From positions 108,874,509 through 108,938,508 of the forward strand of contig OV884015.1 in the NCBI GenBank assembly GCA_930367205.1: DNA of 64,000 nucleotides. Reading direction: 5' to 3'. Shown here piece after piece: positions 1 to 10,213 of this stretch. This stretch comes from Acanthosoma haemorrhoidale (lineage: Eukaryota; Arthropoda; Insecta; Hemiptera; Acanthosomatidae). Position 1 is the stretch's first letter. Every line of letters starts with the position of its first letter. Below the pieces are notes generated by a model. The model was not told the origin of the DNA and did not search any database. It saw only the letters and a list, made by a program, of their open reading frames with translations. A program made the translations under genes and the position numbers.

Positions 1-148
1 GACCCAATGCGTTGTCTGCTGACATGGCCTCCTGGATCTCTACAATAACACATACTACAATGAAGTATTACGTAGTTAAATATTAATTATTTTGTATAAA
101 CCCATAATGTCGTTATGACAAACACATTTAACTATCAGAATTACGCAG
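1..148. repeat. Left arm of a large inverted repeat
   Basis: This stretch is the reverse complement of the right arm at 2947-3436 once the insertion there is removed. The first 85 bases or so match without differences by eye. The rest, up to the inner end ctatcagaattacgcag, carries scattered substitutions. The arm probably continues to the left of the window. It could be the terminal inverted repeat of a large DNA element or half of a fold-back duplication; nothing here decides between these. Confidence 0.85.
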
Positions 149-281
149 AGGTAAACGACACCATGTCACAAAAACATAATTTTTCAAGTTTAAATACAAG
201 TTCCTTCGCAACTAATAGGAATGCCTAGATGAGACTGTAACATGTTATTAATGGCATTATAGAGTAATAATAATTATAGAG

Positions 282-440
282 CATCCTTTAGGCATACCAC
301 ACCCTATATCCTTCTCATACATCCTTCAAATGGGGGACTCCCCTTAGTAAAAGGCACTCATTAGCCCAAAATAATTTTTCTTTATTTTTCCCACATCCAA
401 TTTTTATAAGTTTGAGAGCTAAGAAAGAAGAAAAAAAAAG
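282..440 (+). mobile_element. NLR-D non-LTR retrotransposon, 3' end only
   Basis: This is a 5'-truncated tail that matches 54520-54684. Both contain the segment around atatccttctcatacatcc and the end tttgagagct, followed by an A-rich tail (here interrupted: aagaaagaagaaaaaaaaa). No coding sequence remains. The coding end of the same family is at 54091-54300. It lies inside the palindrome loop. Confidence 0.7.
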
Positions 441-877
441 GGTTGACAACTTTGGGCATGAACGTGACACTTTAGATGTAGTGTTATTAGTTTTGAAAGT
501 TATTTACACAATTTGTAATACTTATGAAAATATTGAATAGTGAAAATGCAGTTTATTACTGAGCAAACTCTTAAAAACATTACAATAGCGTTGTGTGCTT
601 AAAAAACTGGTAAGACAGTATTGTGAGAGAAATCAGTTTAGTGGTCGATTCCTTTGAGTGTTATCACCGTCAAGATTGTTTCCTTTCATGACATGGCTTC
701 TTGGTAGATTCTTATAAAATGCATGGCTAACACGGAGCCAATAAAAAACAAATAATCCATGGATCAAATAAGAAAACTAAAAATGGAATTTTTATTATTA
801 TATTGTAATTACAAATATTATTATATACAAAGATAGAGGAAAAAGTTATCGATGAAACCAACTAGTTACTGAACAGT
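441..877. other. No recognised feature
   Basis: AT-rich sequence with no open frame of note, lying between the NLR-D tail and the pseudogene on the minus strand. Nothing in it matches another part of the window. Confidence 0.5.
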
Positions 878-1325
878 TCAGAACCTTCTGATCCGTGACA
901 TTCTTAAATGCATTTTGGAACAGTCCCTTTTTAAACTCCAGCAGTAATCTGCCATCATGTGCGTATCCCAAATTCCTTGTTAGCGCGTCTCCGTAGTTTT
1001 AATGTCCTGGTGAAATGTTTCACCTTGTTCCTCACTGGTGTCTCCTAAATTTTCAGGGAAAAGGTCTAAGTGGCTTTGTAAATATTGCATCTTAATACTC
1101 ATATTACACCTAAGTGATTTGAAACTGTCAAGCATCTTGTTTACCAGTTCAACATAGTTTTCAGCTTTGCGTTCGCCCAGGAAATTTCTGATAACTGCAA
1201 CAAATGTCTTTTCGCTCAGCCTCATTCATCGAATTTACGAAGGCAGTATGCTTAATGAGTTGTCTTATTTTTGGGCCATCAAATATTCCTGCTTTAGTTT
1301 TTTCCGTCCACTCGACATTTCTAAC
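878..1325 (-). pseudogene. Broken copy of a repetitive arthropod protein (C-terminal part)
   Basis: Read on the minus strand, the frame 1225-980 encodes a peptide with the blocks FLGERKAENYVELVNKML, CNMSIKMQYLQSHLD and FPENLG, then EEQGETFHQDI. The same frame continues past a TAA at 980-982 as QGIW, then MMADYCWSLKRD, and ends at a TGA at 878-880. Upstream, in another frame, 1226-1325 gives WTEKTKAGIFDGPKIRQL and then a piece containing HTAFVNSMNEAE. I recognise this set of blocks from multicopy uncharacterised proteins predicted in many arthropod genomes; I know no function for them. The stop probably arose from a Tyr codon. With the frameshift near 1205-1225, it marks this copy as dead. A transposon origin is likely from its abundance but is not shown here. 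Confidence 0.65.
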
Positions 1326-1542
1326 GCTTACAATAATCCAGATTAAAACATCTCATAAACAGCAGCCACTGGTATATCAGTGTACAATATTACGAAATAT
1401 GGGTTTCATCCTCTTTATTACATTGCATACCGTTTTAGTATGCAAAAGAAAAAATTGTAGCTCTTGCCACCGAGAAGTTAGTAGATAAAGAACTTTATAA
1501 AAATTTAAAAAATCGCAGAATTTCTACTTTATAGCAAAATGT

Positions 1543-1980
1543 CACTTATTTATAGCAGGTCACGAGGCCACTGCCACTTTAGACTCCGAGGAGGATTATG
1601 GTGATGAGTGGTGAAGTGCAATGACTGTGCTACAGGATTAGGGTGGTTGGATAGGATACTATGGAATTTCATGAACTTACAAGGGATGAGTTCAAGAATG
1701 TAGGGTATCTTAAGATCGTTATGAAGGGTTTTGTTGCTGACGTAATAAGGGGCATTTACTATTGTTCTCAGGACTTTTGATTGAAATGATTGTATACGCT
1801 TGATGATTTTTTGCTGTCCCCCATAGCTCTATTCCGTATGTCCAGATTGGCTTAAGTATAACTTTGTAAATAAGTTGTTTATTTTCTATTGGGAGATGAG
1901 ATGTCCAGTAGTCTGTACAGTTGTCAAAAGCGTCTGTTTAGTTCTTGCCTTTTTAGCCTCGTGTGTGGGTTCCAGGTCAT
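1543..1980 (-). mobile_element. NLR-B (Jockey-like) non-LTR retrotransposon fragment
   Basis: Minus-strand remnant of the C-terminal end of the reverse transcriptase ORF, matching 9640-10080 almost throughout. The reverse complement holds the family's block YGIELWG, then SFQSKVLR, and the downstream part encoding the end of the ORF. The typical Jockey-clade C-terminus is recognisable, but the frame is broken by small indels. It is truncated on both sides: the 5' RT core and the 3' UTR are absent. Confidence 0.8.
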
Positions 1981-2946
1981 AGCAAAAGGTAAGACCTTAT
2001 GTTGGAAATTCCCCGAAAAAAAATTGACTTTTAGGGGCATTTGCCCTAATTATTTATTGCGACGGATTGGATTTCACATCAAGGAGATTTCTATTTGTAC
2101 AAACGCAGGCGAAAATTTGTTTATGATAGAGAGGCTTGGGGCATATTAATATTTCAAAAGATTTCGAAACTGGCTTTTTTTTTATCCCCAAGTTAAAAAA
2201 CGTATGTTGGGTTTTTTTTTGGAGATGCCTTGAAAATGATTGAGTGCATCGAGACAGACATACCGACAAACTAATGGCGAGCTCCCTTACCTGTTTGAAA
2301 GTAAAGCCTCTCCCGTCAATTACTAACAACGTAGACTTGATATGAGCCGTTCTCTCGCTAATGGGCCTGCAATGCCCGTACACGTCCTGTCGTATCACAT
2401 TACACACAGCGGCACATATCCACGTATTGAATATTCGCCTTAATTAATAATTAATAATGGTCCCGCTAATTGGGATCGTGCGCACTCCAGCCGTGCCCTT
2501 TTATTATTTGAGATAATGATGTAACAGGAGCTCCTGTCCTATTCAGGACCATCCTATAACAGTAACAATGTGACCGCTATCACGGCAATGTTGGCCCTTG
2601 ACGCTAATTCGGCGGAAATGTCAATTTGATCTAGAAGCCTTAATTATACAAAGGCTGTAATGGAAACCTTAATCAGAACAAAGAGAGGGAAAAAAAACTT
2701 CGATAGAGCTGCTCTATATACTTTGAAACGGCCAACGCAGGCGATAAAGGGCTTTAGTCTACCTGCATATATTTATACGAGTATATAGAAATATATATAT
2801 CAAAAAGAAATTTTAATAACAGTTATTGCTGAAATTTTACAAGTGATAGCGATTTTCGGAAACCTACCCTTTTTGAAACGGTCCACAAACGGATACTAAT
2901 CAGTTATAACTCGACAAAAGTATAAACAGGCGTAAAAATCATTAGT
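1981..2946. other. No recognised gene; homeodomain-like AT motifs
   Basis: Unassigned inner part of the palindrome loop. It contains runs such as taattaataattaataat near 2440 and a short hairpin around ggagctcctgtcc near 2529. Neither is enough to call a regulatory element. No frame here resembles a known protein. Confidence 0.4.
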
Positions 2947-3436
2947 CTGCGTAATTCTGATAGTTACATGTGTGCGTTGTAACGACATTCATACCAAATC
3001 ATTAATATTTAACTACGTAATATGTTGTTGTTTTTTTTCAAACCCCCTTTATTGATCAATAAGTTTTACAATTTACAAATTTTCGATATACAAATTTCTC
3101 CTCTTACTGCATATCTGCGTATGCATTCAAAGGAGGGTAGAATTACAGTAGCAATTTTCTACTTGAAGTTAAAATTACAAATCACTGGGTACAGGACTAG
3201 GTGATGGGGCTCACCTCCAGATTACAATGAGGTAGTTACAAACTACTATGTTAAAAACTAGAGCCTAAGACTAAAGCGTTACAGCCGCGACAGCGTCTTG
3301 CCATCGATGAGGGAACGTAGCGTGGGTTATCGTGTTAAACACCGGGTTTGTCATGTACTGTAACGTAATACTTCATTGTAGTATGTGTTATTGTAGAGAT
3401 CCAGGAGGCCATGTCAGCAGACAACGCATTGGGTCC
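2947..3436. repeat. Right arm of the large inverted repeat, split by a retroelement
   Basis: Reverse complement of 1-148. The arm runs 2947-3021, is interrupted by the NLR-C insert 3022-3362, and resumes at 3363-3436. The left arm serves as the empty-site reference: it reads tgaagtattacgtagttaaa without a break, whereas here acgtaat is present on both sides of the insert. Confidence 0.85.
3022..3362 (-). mobile_element. NLR-C non-LTR retrotransposon, 5'-truncated insertion with TSD
   Basis: A 341-bp minus-strand insertion. The T-rich start (3031-3038) is the poly(A) end, and the far end (about 3290-3360) is the reverse complement of the coding end seen at 46220-46310, including the segment encoding LTNPVFNTI, then HRW. 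It is bounded by the 7-bp duplication acgtaat at 3015-3021 and 3363-3369. The intact left palindrome arm confirms the pre-insertion sequence. It must have inserted after the palindrome formed, or the copy with the insertion would be mirrored. Confidence 0.88.
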
Positions 3437-3767
3437 CATACTATTCTGGCACGCGGTAGCACTAGTCATTTACCCAAGGGAGTTTAATAGATGTTTTGAA
3501 ACTTAACAGCTGAATCAGTTTTTTTTCAGTTGTCTTAAATGTTATTCATCAAAACATATATCCCAGTATTTCGTGTAGTCACAAAATAATCCACATAGTC
3601 AGGATAGTTAAAGTAAATATTTAAATCCGTACGGTACGAAAGCAACCATTATTTATTTATGTACTAAATTTCTCAATTATATATTATTATTGATGTTATT
3701 TCATTTCCATGTTTCGTTTTAATTGAAATGAAAAATGTGCAAATATAAAATCAGCACAATATATAAT
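3437..3767. other. No recognised feature
   Basis: AT-rich spacer between the palindrome arm and the first Mar-G end. No open frame or window-internal repeat was found. Confidence 0.4.
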
Positions 3768-3830
3768 GGGTGTCCCAGAATTAACGCAAGATTTGAATTT
3801 TCCGCCATTACCGCCATTTAACGCCATAAC
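3768..3830 (+). mobile_element. Isolated Mar-G terminal repeat fragment
   Basis: The sequence gggtgtcccagaattaac at 3769 matches the left end of the full Mar-G element at 3989, followed by similar but shorter sub-terminal sequence with extra ccgccatt units. There is no transposase sequence before the next Mar-G end. It is either a deleted copy or one end of a nested pair. Confidence 0.7.
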
Positions 3831-3988
3831 CGATATGATCGGTAGTACTCAATAAGAAATAATACAAAACAGAATGAAGGTTTGACTCACAAATATATAT
3901 AGTTAATTGATGAAGAAGGTATATGTCAAAAAAAAACATGGATTTAGCAAAATATAAAATACAGGCCCATTATAAAGTAGTTAATATA
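3831..3988. repeat. 158-bp flank shared with 63741-63899
   Basis: This segment begins cgatatgatcggtagtac and runs to the Mar-G end at 3989. It is repeated with only a few differences at 63741-63899, where it again abuts a Mar-G end at the same base. It is therefore either part of a larger mobile unit or a duplicated target. No coding potential was seen. Confidence 0.85.
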
Positions 3989-4873
3989 GGGTGTCCCAGA
4001 ATTAACGCAAGATTTGAATTTGCCGCCATTTGTGCAGTAAAGTGCTGTCAACTCTAAAAAAAAAAAGCAATTTGACAGCTGAAAGTTTAGGGTTAGTAAA
4101 AATGGAGCGTTACACGATACAACAACGTGTCCTTATTGTTGAACATTATATCAAAAGTTTGGCGGCCGCAGTTCGAAAATTTCATAAAAAATATGGTCGG
4201 AATAGTGTTTTGACTTCATCAACTATGAAAAGATTAATTGAAAAAATTAGGGAGACTGGATCAGTTAGAGACGCTAAACACACTGGTCGTCCAAAAACAA
4301 GCCGTTCAAATGTCAATATCTAAGCACTGCGTGAGAGTGTTCTTGAAAATCCAGGAACAACAATTCGGCGTCGTAAACACAGTTCTTTGTGCCGAAATTG
4401 AATGATATTGATGTGGCCAATATGTGGTTTCAACAAGGTGGTGCCACATGTCATACAGCCCATGAAACAATTCAAATATTGCATGAGACATTTCCAGGAC
4501 GTGTACTCTCTCGTTTTGGTGATCAGAATTGGCCCCCTAGATTGTGTGGTTTAACACCATTAGATTTATTTTTATGGAGTTATTTGAAGTCAAAGGTGAA
4601 TGTCAACAACCCCACATCCACCCGTGCATTAAAAGAGGAAATTCAACGCTGCATCAACGAAATTCAACCACATTTATGCCAAATGGTCATGGAAAATTTC
4701 AACAAAAGAGTGCGTATGTGCCAGCAAAGTCGTGGAGGCCATTTTCCCGACGTGTTATTCCATAAATAACCCTATCCTATTTACTTTATAATTCAATAAA
4801 GAAAATAACAACAAAATTACTAAAAACTGTGTTTTCTATTTAAATCAAATCTTGCGTTAATTCTGGGACACCC
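3989..4873 (+). mobile_element. Mar-G: Tc1/mariner-superfamily element, internally deleted
   Basis: An 885-bp element with inverted ends, gggtgtcccagaattaac at the left and its complement ending gggacaccc at 4873. The left coding part (about 4102-4320) encodes a helix-turn-helix DNA-binding region with KMERYTIQQRVLIVEHY and GRPKTSRSN. After a deletion it resumes at about 4389 with PKLNDIDVANMWFQQ and WPPR, ending at LFHK. The middle, including the first catalytic Asp, is missing. The second acidic site reads QQGGATCH, where the 61522 copy has QQDGATC. The third reads CGLTPLD, where that copy has CDLTPL. Both catalytic aspartates are thus Gly here. The spacing between the two sites is 36 residues. 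It cannot encode an active transposase. Confidence 0.88.
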
Positions 4874-5819
4874 TTTATTGTAAATTCCTAGATTCTGATT
4901 AGGAAAACGAAAGAATTGAAAAAGTGTATTCGTAAACCCTTTGAAACATTAAAAATAAACAAGCGCACGTGGGATCAGTGTGTTTATAGGCAGTTACCCC
5001 CCCCCCCCTCCCCATCTGTTAGTGCAGTTAATGAGAGGTCTCAACCCCCCCCCCCACAGACATGGCAGCGAGTTAATAAGATGTCGTGCTGGCTGACATT
5101 AAGGAAAATCTAACGATTCGACGAGCCCACTGTAAAACTAGCGACTGTTAAATGTTCGGGACTGGCTAACCCGGCCGCTTTACCTTTTCAGTTCATTCCG
5201 GCTGTCATCCACAGTCCTGCAGCGAATATCAACCTGTCAAGAGGTCCAAGGGCGCGGTCTCTATGTGGCTATGCGAATTAATTCTAACCTCTATCTCTCT
5301 CTGTGGTATCTGATGGATCTGCGGCCCAATTATGTCCTAGTGGACCAGATGCCTCCTCTCGTCTCGCTGGGCAAATGGTCAAAACATCACCGTTGCAGTC
5401 GTCATGTTAGACTGTCAGTTTGTAGTAAATATTTATACGTTTACTGTCTAAGCCAGATAGTTCAATTTTCATAAATTTTATACGAGAGACAAAAAGCGCA
5501 CCCCCTATCAAGGCGTTTGAATTTGTCATATTTTTGGTAATATTGAACAGAACCAAGGCCTCTAATTGTTTTAAGAAAGCTTTCATCATCAACAATATTT
5601 TAATTTTTATGTAAATTGTGTTTTTTTTCTTGCCTCTCCTTTATAATTTCTAGTTATTCCTCAAAATATGAATCCCTGATATTTCTAGTGGTCGCAAAAG
5701 AATCCTGGCTTAGCGTTTTGAGCTATCCCCGACAACTGAAAGACTTCCCTCATTCAGCAACAAACAACTCAAAAATCATAATTATGTTTTTCGCACATTT
5801 TTACTTTCCGATACATGAG
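4874..5819. other. No recognised gene; homopolymer C runs
   Basis: Contains C runs at about 4998-5006 and 5045-5054. The open frames are short and do not resemble known proteins. No copies were found elsewhere in the window. Confidence 0.4.
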
Positions 5820-6516
5820 TGCTGAGCCAACTTCTTCACAATTAACAAATAGATTTTACCCTCCTCGTGGGGTATAAATCACCCGTCTACCTATCAGTAA
5901 ATCTTCGGCGTCACTATAGAGAGAGGGGACTAGTTAGAAGGGGACGATCCTGACACCGTGAGTGCTCACTAGGGCCGCGGGCGTGGCAGCTCTTGATTGG
6001 CCAAAATAAACGTTCTATGATTGGTCGAAATAAGCGGCTCTTTCATTCGCTGTAGGTAGGGATTCTGAGCTTCTGGAGACAGACGGAATCAGACAGCTCT
6101 CTCTGCACTGGGGTTTGTTACTCTGCTCGAATTGTGCCATTGTTATTTAATTACCTCTGCACCTCCCTTTCCTTACTATGCTTTAGTCCGTCCGGCATCG
6201 CCAGCTTTCACGATTTCCCCCGACCCATGCTAAAACTAGCACTTCCTAAGATGGAAACCCCTTCCATACAGACGACGATCTCTGGGACCCTACAAATTTC
6301 CACCCAGCGGTTCACACTCACCTTTGGTATTTCGTCCAGGCTCTTGTACCGAGTGTGAACTTGTGGTCATTCCAATACCACGTAATTATCTGTACCTATT
6401 CTCCTGAACATAGTGCATTGTCCGGGCTAACACCTAAGATCTTATGGAGTCAGATTAATAAATGACCCGGGCAGTGGCTGGATCGACGAGACCTCCACCG
6501 GTGGGCGTGTCCGACT
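5820..6516 (-). mobile_element. Solo LTR of family LTR-T, older copy
   Basis: A 697-bp minus-strand copy of the LTR family at 59529-60212. Shared landmarks, read in reverse complement, are tgcactatgttcagga at about 6400-6415, the ggactaaa(g/t)cata block and the aggaaag block. It starts with agtcgga (the intact copy starts tgtcggg) at 6516 and ends at 5820. Flanks atgag (5815-5819) and atgac (6517-6521) look like a 5-bp target duplication with one change. CCAAT-type motifs in LTR orientation lie near 5994 and 6018. No internal retroelement sequence was found. Confidence 0.72.
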
Positions 6517-6521
6517 ATGAC

Positions 6522-7868
6522 TAACTGTAACTCAAAGACGATGTGATTAGTGATTGTAAAGTGTGGTTCTAAATTATATGAACAAACGATTCAAATATTG
6601 ATTTAATATGTCATTTTAAATTTAACAATGATTTCATTACAAAGACTTTGGTATATAACCAAGTAGTTTTTTGTTTGTCTTTGATAATGTACGAAAAAAA
6701 TTACCCTTTTTCAGGTGTGTTTGTATTAATTTTGCCTGAAAATTATGATTATTGCAAAAATTCAAAATAAAATATATTAACAGAACCTTGGGTGTTGGTT
6801 TATTAGATAAATATAATCTCTAGCTATATCCGTTTAAATTTTTTTAAAAATAATTTGCTGACAATTAGCGACCTCATTTCCCAAAAATGTTATCAATGGT
6901 GGACGATATTTAAATACGATTTACTAATCTAACATGGAAAACAAAAGTGAAAATTGGAAAAAACCAGCTATGGACTTGCGGACTCGTTTATGAACGGCGG
7001 TTTGGAAGGAGGACTCCTTATTCGGTTAGGTGAGTGAGGGGTTGGATTGACACATATTGGGGAGGCGTCACCTGTCAAGCTTACCATACAGTCACCAGCC
7101 CTCTCCACCTTCAGTTTCAATATGTCCCTCAAGGAAAACCAACTGACACTTTTATATAGAATATTTAAGCAGGCAACTCTTTAAGATCAGGTCCCCTGGC
7201 GGTTCGTGTAAGCGACCGATAATAACGCACGGGGGAAAATATATAAATAAATTGTAAATAACGTGAACTGAACCCTTGTTTGTCTTTCCAAATGCGTTGT
7301 AGTTCGCCTCAGAACGTATTCAATATGTCCTTGAATTATTACGGGACAAAATAGTACTTAAAAACCACAAATAGCTTCCCGGACTTAAACGATCGTAGAG
7401 TATAGAGTACAATATTTTAAGTTTCAAAAACTTAACCGTTAACATAAGGTTGTTGTAAATTATTCTGTTTTCTCACACGCACCGTGAAAACAATATTTCG
7501 GATTATATTAAACGATCATTGCTTATTGAAAAGTTAAAAAAACAAAAACGAAATTCCTAACAATTTTAGTGCTTTTTAATATACTTACTTTGCTTGATGC
7601 GTTTCCTGGCTTTTGTAACTTTTCGAAAAGTTATTCTCATTTAATACAATACTCGTCCATGTACATATTTATTTCATATTCTGAGTAAAACAACAAATAA
7701 TAATATATATCATAACATTATTTTATTTATTATATACCAAACACAGAGCATTAGGGGGGATTGTCAAGAACCTTTCAATACTAATAAAATATTTATCCAT
7801 TTAGTATTTCCAAAAAAAAAAGGTGACTCCACGGCTGACTAATATTGTTAAATAGACCTTAACAATTT
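6522..7868. other. No recognised feature
   Basis: AT-rich, non-coding by eye, with no open frame above about 60 codons that looks real and no repeat shared with the rest of the window. Confidence 0.4.
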
Positions 7869-7883
7869 TAGTTTGATTGCACC

Positions 7884-8177
7884 TGATATAAATTTCTCAG
7901 TTTCTCTAATCATGTCCTGAGCGTCTGTGGCTCTCGCGCTCTTGGTCAGCATCCGCTGGCTCTTTTCCAGTGACACGGCTGACGCAGGAGCGTGGGGGAC
8001 TTCCCAAGACTCCCCTTCATCCTCCGCACGCGAGGGAGGTGACAACCATGTGGACTTGGGGGGCTTCTGGGCTGTTTGTATATATATTATGAATGAGATC
8101 ATTTATCACAATTACTTATAGCCCAATCAGGCAGATTATAATTTTATCTTAATAAAAATTGTTGTTATATAAAAAAA
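7884..8177 (+). mobile_element. NLR-B 3'-UTR-only insertion with a 15-bp TSD
   Basis: A 294-bp copy of the 3' untranslated end of the Jockey-like NLR-B family. It holds gtcctgagcgtctgtggc, ggaggtgacaaccatgtgga and the aatgag / acaattactta tail, ending in a short A run (8171-8177). The perfect direct repeat tagtttgattgcacc at 7869-7883 and 8178-8192 is a target-site duplication, so this is a separate retrotransposition of an extremely 5'-truncated copy. The small open frames in both directions are incidental. Confidence 0.88.
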
Positions 8178-8192
8178 TAGTTTGATTGCACC

Positions 8193-8812
8193 ATTTTCCC
8201 GTTGCTCTTGTAGAACAATAGGATAGTAGAGCCTCACCCTCTGGGAACGGGAAAATTTTTGGAATGAATTTCAAGATGTCGCAATACTACATGGACACAA
8301 AAAAAAAATGTTGGCTAATTAAATGCACCGACTTGAGAAATAACTCAAGCAGTCGGAGCGGCTTGTCCACTCAAGTGAACAAAGCTCCTTTTGTTCTTGG
8401 AAGAAATATAAGAGGAAGAAACTCGAATAAAAAAGAAGAAAAAAGTCCCCCCCCCAAGAAGAAGTGAAACAAAGCAGACGGAACGGGCATCAGATGGCAG
8501 CATTCTCCCCTTGTACTGTTTCTGCTCCCCAGCCTGCCTTCCTTATGGGGCTGAGCGTACAAATCACCTCCTTTATTAATAAAATTCGACCGTGGACTGG
8601 AGAAATCTGCTAGAGGGTGGCCATAATAAATAAACAGGAGGACCTGACAGAAGCCCCGTAATGAAGGTTGTGGGGTTAAGTGTTGAGCCCTTCCTGCCCT
8701 TAAAGCCAGGGGTGACTTTCCCAAGCTACCCTCACGGGCTTGAGCACAGATCCCAAGGAACGCTGAACTCAGTCCAGTTGAATAAGTGATCTCTACCTAT
8801 TTCTGCCCAAAA
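8193..8812. other. No recognised feature
   Basis: Non-coding by inspection. The 117-codon minus-strand frame across 8371-8724 has low-complexity composition and no recognisable motif, so I do not call it. Confidence 0.4.
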
Positions 8813-9395
8813 ATACTTCAATATAATAATCCCATAACTCAAAAATACACTTGTATTTCGGTATTTGAGTCTTAAAAGCTTGAAGTCCCTCTCAAAATAT
8901 TTTTTTTTTTCATACAACGAGGTTTCACCAATTCAGATTTCAATTCAAACAAAAACACGCACATAACAATTACCACAAATACTTCATTTTAAGTAATATA
9001 ATAATGTTCTTAATATCAACATTTAAAAAAAACACTTGTATTTCGATATTTGAGCCTTGAAAGCTTGAAGCCTCTCTCGAAATATATTTTTTTATTGATA
9101 TTTTATAGAACATTCGACGTTTCGCCAATTCAGACTCTGTTCCAACTGACACTAGAATTAAACAAGAAAGCGCACGAAACAATTACCACAAATACTTCAG
9201 TTTAATTAATATAATAATGTTCCTAATATCAACATTCAAAAAAACACTTGTATTTCGATATTTGAGTCTTGAAAGCTTGAAGTCTCTCTCCAAATATATT
9301 TTGTTTTTGACATTTCGACAGTTCGCCAATTCAGACTCCATCAGGACTACAATTCAAACAAGAACACGCACAAAACAATTGTATATACACAAATA
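8813..9395. repeat. Three-copy tandem repeat, units of about 185-213 bp
   Basis: The landmark ttgtatttcg recurs at 8851, 9036 and 9249. Each is followed by gatatttgag-like sequence, a cttgaaagcttgaag-like block, a ttcgccaattcaga-like block and an acaagaa(a/c)(a/g)cgcac block. Units have drifted by indels, so the array is fairly old. Short frames crossing it encode repeated peptides and are not genes. Confidence 0.85.
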
Positions 9396-9493
9396 CAAAA
9401 CACTTTTTCGCAAAGCTTTTAAGATTTAAGTACAGTTAGTCGTCTAAATTTAAGGAGCTAAGTGTTAATATTTACTGCCAAGTCTAGATAACC

Positions 9494-10213
9494 TGTGGAA
9501 GTGAATTATTGAGAAGTCCTCCACGCTCCTCCGTCAGTCGCGCCACCGGATACGAGCCAGTGGAGGCTGACGAAGAGCGCGAGAGCCACATACGCTCAGG
9601 ACATGATTGGAGAAATTGGACATTGCCAGGGCTCCCACTATCACGCATTTATAGCAGGTCACGAGGCCACTGCCGTTTTAGTCTCCGAGGAGGATTATAT
9701 GGATGAGTGGTGCAGTGCAATGACTGTGCTACAGGATTAGGGTGGTTGGAAAGGCTACTGTGGAATTCATAAACTTAGAAGGGATGAGTTCTAGGATGTA
9801 GGGTATATTAAGGTCGTTATGAAGGGTTTTGTTTCTGACATAATAAGGGGCATTTACTATTGTTCTCAGGACTTTTGATTGAAAGGATTGGATACGCTTG
9901 ATGTTCGACTTTTTTGCTGTCCCCCATAGCTCTATTCCGTATGTCCAGATTGGTTTAAGTATAACTTTGTAGATTAGTAATTTATTTTCTATTGAGAGAT
10001 TTGATGTCCTTTGAAGTAGTCTGTATAGTTGTCCAAAGCGTCTGTTTAGTTCTTGTCTTTTTAGTCTCGTATGTGGGTTCCAGGTCAGTCGTTTGTCGAG
10101 ATGGAAGCCTAAGTACCGTACTGTCTCGGATACAGGGAGAGGAATAGAATTAAAATAAACTAGTGGACAAGACTTGCGACAAAGGGTGAAGGTAATGTGG
10201 GAACATTTTGCTT
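9494..10213 (-). mobile_element. NLR-B (Jockey-like) copy with ORF end and 3' UTR
   Basis: On the minus strand this carries the C-terminal part of the reverse transcriptase ORF, with the blocks KAKCSHITF, RRFGQLYRLLQRTS, ENKLLIYKVILKPIWTYG, ELWGTAKKSNIKRIQSF and VNAPYYV. About 150 bp of 3' UTR (9494-9640) follows. It is the second longest NLR-B remnant after 42824-43645. The RT catalytic core is missing and the frame is interrupted near the end. The blocks are typical of the Jockey clade, in which the ORF2 C-terminus follows the RT domain. Confidence 0.85.

Noticed and set aside
2436..2660. Homeodomain-type TAATTA clusters as an enhancer
   Set aside because: Such motifs are expected by chance in AT-rich DNA. 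There is no conservation evidence in a single sequence.
8371..8724. 117-codon minus-strand frame
   Set aside because: Contains a low-complexity FFLGGGLFSSFLFEF run from a C/A-rich tract. No recognisable protein.
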